A DNA stretch of 64,000 bases from Shimia_B sp038525525 (lineage in GTDB: Bacteria > Pseudomonadota > Alphaproteobacteria > Rhodobacterales > Rhodobacteraceae), in contig JBCBHO010000002.1 in NCBI GenBank assembly GCA_038525525.1, forward strand, positions 248,001 to 312,000, given 5' to 3'. The position numbers and the translations under genes were made by a program. The first letter of the stretch is position 1. Every line of letters starts with the position of its first letter. The notes beneath the pieces were generated by a model. It searched no databases. It saw only the letters and a program-made list of their open reading frames with translations, and was not told the origin of the DNA. Shown one piece after another: positions 61,878-64,000 of the stretch.

Positions 61878-62218
61878 CAGTACATGCGCCCGCCGAGCGG
61901 CACGTCTTGATCAGGGGCCAGCAGGACCACCTCGCCATCCGCGTCCGGCACGCCCAGCACGAGGATCTCGGACATGAATTTGCCGATCTGGCGCGGCGGG
62001 AAGTTCACCACCGCCACAACGCGGCGCCCTAGCAGCGCCTCAGGCGTGTAGTGCCGCGTGAGCTGGGCCGAGGATTTCCGCTCCCCGATCTCGGGCCCGA
62101 AATCCACCCACACCTTGATGGCGGGCTTCCGGGCCTCCGGGAACGGCTCGGCGCGGACGACGCGGCCCACGCGGATGTCGACCTTGGCGAAATCCTCGAA
62201 GCTGATCTCCTCAGTCAC
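61877..62218 (-). CDS. CsaA-like tRNA-binding-domain protein
   Basis: A 113-residue single OB fold of the EMAP/MetRS C-terminal type: FAKVDIRVGRVVRAEPFPEA, IGERKSSAQLTRHY, VVAVVNFPPRQIGKFMSEIL. This is the CsaA family, proposed to bind tRNA or act as an export chaperone. Overlaps proC by 8 bases and the next gene by one base. Confidence 0.92.
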   Translation of the reverse strand: MTEEISFEDFAKVDIRVGRVVRAEPFPEARKPAIKVWVDFGPEIGERKSSAQLTRHYTPEALLGRRVVAVVNFPPRQIGKFMSEILVLGVPDADGEVVLLAPDQDVPLGGRMY

Positions 62219-63014
62219 GGCTGAGCTCCCTCGAGCGCTCCGTCGCAGCGCGCACCGTCCCGCGGATAAGCGCGGGCAACTCGCCCATGAGCACCTCGAG
62301 CCCGGCTTGCGTCGTCCCGTTCGGGCTCGTCACGTTGATCCGCAGCTGCTCGGGCGTCTCATCGCCCAGTGCCAATTGTCCCGCGCCCGCCACTGTGGCG
62401 GTAGCGAGCTCCATGGCGAGCTCGGGTGCAAGGCCCTGCGACTGGCCTGCCGCGGCCATGCATTCGATCATGTGAAAGACATAGGCCGGGCCCGAGCCAG
62501 ACAGGCCGGTGACTGCATCCATCTGCCCTTCGTGATCGAGACGCACGGTCTTGCCGATGGCCGACAGGAGCGCCTCGGCGAGGTCCATATGGGCCGCGGT
62601 GCTGGTCCGCGAGCCCACGAGCGCCGTGATCCCCTGCCCGATCGCCGCTGGCGTGTTGGGCATGGCGCGGATCACGGGCGCCTCGGCGCTCAAGAGGCGG
62701 GCATAGGTCTCGAGCGAGGTGCCGGCGGCCACGGAGAGAAAGAGCGTGTCGCCACCAGCGTGGTCCGCGAGCGCGGGCAGCGCTTTCTCCATCATCTGCG
62801 GCTTCACGGCGATGATGACGACGGCCGGGGCCTCCGGGAGCGGCGCGTTCACGTGGACCCCGGTGCCCAGCACCCAGTCCGACGGCGCGGGATCATGCAC
62901 CCAGATGGAGTCGGCAGAGAGCCCGCCCTTCAACCAGCCCGCGAGCATGGCCGAGCCCATCTTCCCGCAGCCCAGCATGACGAGGCCACGGGTCTCGATC
63001 TCTGAAATGTCCAT
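62211..63014 (-). CDS. proC: Pyrroline-5-carboxylate reductase
   Basis: A 267-residue enzyme for the last step of proline synthesis. Cofactor motif VMLGCGKMGSAMLAGWLKGG, then IIAVKPQMM, IRAMPNTPAAIGQGITAL, and the signature DAVTGLSGSGPAYVFHMIE. Ends VRAATERSRELSRD. It is followed by the csaA-like gene with an 8-base overlap, making one transcription unit. Confidence 0.96.
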   Translation of the reverse strand: MDISEIETRGLVMLGCGKMGSAMLAGWLKGGLSADSIWVHDPAPSDWVLGTGVHVNAPLPEAPAVVIIAVKPQMMEKALPALADHAGGDTLFLSVAAGTSLETYARLLSAEAPVIRAMPNTPAAIGQGITALVGSRTSTAAHMDLAEALLSAIGKTVRLDHEGQMDAVTGLSGSGPAYVFHMIECMAAAGQSQGLAPELAMELATATVAGAGQLALGDETPEQLRINVTSPNGTTQAGLEVLMGELPALIRGTVRAATERSRELSRD

Positions 63015-63039
63015 GCGCCCTCCCTAGTGGAGGTGGACG

Positions 63040-63543
63040 TTAGGCCCGGCCATAGGCCTCCGCAATAGCGACTTGCATGGCTTCGTCGAGGTCGCGCTCG
63101 CCCCATGTGACGAGCTGGAAGGCGGGGTAGTAGCGCTCGGCCGAAAGGACCGCGGCGGAGATCATCGTGTCGATCTGGTCCGGCGTGGCCATCTGGCCGC
63201 CGGAGAGAATGAGCCCGTAGCGGTAGACCATGAGCTTCTGCTGCTGCCAGTAGGTGAAGGCACCGGCCCAGCAATTGTCATTGACCCTGTTCAGCGCGGC
63301 GTTGAGGGCATCGATGCGGTCCTCGGGCGGCTCCATGTCGAAGGTGCAGATGAGCCGCAGGGTCTGGTCATAGGCCGACCAGGCCAGCGTGATGGAATAG
63401 GTGCGCCACTGCCCCTCGACGGCCATGGCGATCTGCTCGTCAGAGATGCGGTCAAATTCCCAGTCCTGGTGCTCGGCGATGTGCTCGACGATGTCGATCG
63501 GGTGGAGGTCTTCAATCTCGTGGAAGGTCTCGGAAATTGCCAT
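63040..63543 (-). CDS. YbjN-domain protein
   Basis: A 167-residue protein with the YbjN fold: EHQDWEFDRISDEQIAMAVE, then LAWSAYDQTLRLICTFDMEP, and NDNCWAGAFTYWQQQKLMVY. Such proteins resemble type III secretion chaperones; role here unknown. It precedes proC by 25 bases in the same direction and may share its transcript. Confidence 0.88.
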   Translation of the reverse strand: MAISETFHEIEDLHPIDIVEHIAEHQDWEFDRISDEQIAMAVEGQWRTYSITLAWSAYDQTLRLICTFDMEPPEDRIDALNAALNRVNDNCWAGAFTYWQQQKLMVYRYGLILSGGQMATPDQIDTMISAAVLSAERYYPAFQLVTWGERDLDEAMQVAIAEAYGRA

Positions 63544-63884
63544 GGCGTGCCCCCTTCTCGGGTCTGTAGAGGCGGAGCGTGACAGCGCCCCACCGCTTGG
63601 TGGCTGCTCTAGGGGGTGTGGGAGACCCCATCCCCCATACCGAATATGGTGGGCGGGGCAATCGACTGTGTAAAGCTAAATCTCGCGATTATACGCAATA
63701 AGTTGTGGATGAGTGGGATTGAGCCTCAAAATGTCCTGCAATCTCATTCCCAGTCCCGCGCAAAATCATTTGCAGGCCGCCGCAACCACGGGAAACGCGC
63801 AAGCAAATGGCGCGGGCCGGTCCGCCGCGCGCCAGAAATCCCTCACCGGGATTTTGCCAAGACTATTTGAAAGAGCGTCGGGCC
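63544..63884. other. Intergenic region upstream of the YbjN gene
   Basis: 341 bases. The left part should contain the leftward promoter of the YbjN-proC unit; the right end holds a hairpin that probably terminates the ubiK-like gene. The middle is AT-richer (AAGCTAAATCTCGCGATTAT) and includes a single TTGTGGAT, resembling a DnaA box, but I see no cluster. No gene supported. Confidence 0.5.
63836..63854 (-). terminator. Hairpin after the ubiK-like gene
   Basis: AAATCCC, TCACC, GGGATTT: perfect seven-base arms, about 30 bases after the stop of the leftward ubiK-like gene. No clear T-tract beyond the arm. Confidence 0.55.
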
Positions 63885-64000
63885 TTACTTGGCCTCGAGC
63901 GCCTCGATGCGGGCCTTGAGCGCCTCATTCTCCTCGCGCGCCTTCTGCGCCATCGCGCGCACCGCGTCGAATTCTTCGCGGGTCACGAGGTCCCGGTCCG
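63885..64000 (-). CDS. UbiK-like accessory factor, C-terminal fragment at window edge
   Basis: Only the last 38 codons are in the window; the gene continues to the right. The visible end DRDLVTREEFDAVRAMAQKA, then REENEALKARIEALEAK is the coiled-coil C terminus of the UbiK/BMFP (DUF526) family, which assists ubiquinone synthesis or membrane fusion. Assignment rests on that short coiled coil. Confidence 0.75.
   Translation of the reverse strand, partial: DRDLVTREEFDAVRAMAQKAREENEALKARIEALEAK

Noticed and set aside
63700..63730. TTGTGGAT near 63704, like a DnaA box, in an AT-richer stretch
   Set aside because: A single imperfect box without clustering or replication genes nearby does not support an origin.

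Overview
The window is GC-rich chromosomal DNA from an alphaproteobacterium, most likely a member of the Rhodobacteraceae (Roseobacter/Rhodobacter relatives). The family signs are a gcrA cell-cycle regulator, an ECF sigma/anti-sigma pair, a DUF1467-mce neighbourhood, propionyl-CoA assimilation genes (prpE, mce, meaB), a ubiK-like tail gene, very short intergenic spaces and many ATGA/GTGA stop-start overlaps. I see no tRNA, rRNA, CRISPR array, transposase-bearing IS or prophage. Assignments come from reading translated sequences and motifs; no database search was possible.

Layout. 0-10 kb: an acyl-CoA ligase, a membrane-anchored degenerate M48-like protein, a SPOR-domain protein, then a leftward nucleoside salvage operon cdd-deoA-deoB-add-upp in which nearly every junction overlaps, preceded by a VOC/double-cupin protein. 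10-22.4 kb: malic enzyme (maeB), propionyl-CoA synthetase (prpE), an orphan Tat-type solute-binding protein, an FAD dehydrogenase, nadK, glyA, a hydrolase and rbsD. 22.4-25.2 kb: an accessory zone with a decayed REP-type transposase-like gene, a Phd-like antitoxin with a candidate operator, and an AT-richer three-gene cassette (TIGR04255-type protein plus two unknowns) that ends in a second, diverged copy of the 3' end of lepA.

25.2-36.7 kb: lepA, a lipoprotein, a low-molecular-weight phosphatase, a sirtuin, a copper-chaperone pair, rpmB, meaB, hrpB and gnd. 36.8-49.9 kb: argD-argF, an ABC-2 permease, gcrA, an ECF sigma/RskA-type pair facing three tiny genes (two are tandem paralogues of 35 and 44 codons), a DCC protein, a HlyIII protein, an M48 lipoprotein, a histone-deacetylase-family enzyme, a nitroreductase, an EI24/CysZ-like protein, DUF1467-mce and a response regulator. 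49.9-56 kb: aspS, a HAD-like protein lacking its nucleophile, and carB.

55.95-57.55 kb is a second AT-richer accessory block that has replaced the carB 3' end. It carries a stand-alone alpha-CTD-like HhH protein, an unrecognised 270-residue protein with an overlapping 57-codon leader gene, and a small membrane protein. 57.6-64 kb returns to housekeeping: a BrnA-like orphan, a FabH-like synthase, arsH, tdk, a 2-hydroxyacid dehydrogenase, a CsaA-like protein, proC, a YbjN-domain protein and the end of a ubiK-like gene.

A 31-42 base palindromic repeat occurs four times between genes. The most novel material is in the two accessory blocks, which both sit at the 3' ends of conserved genes, and in the tandem microprotein genes beside the sigma factor.
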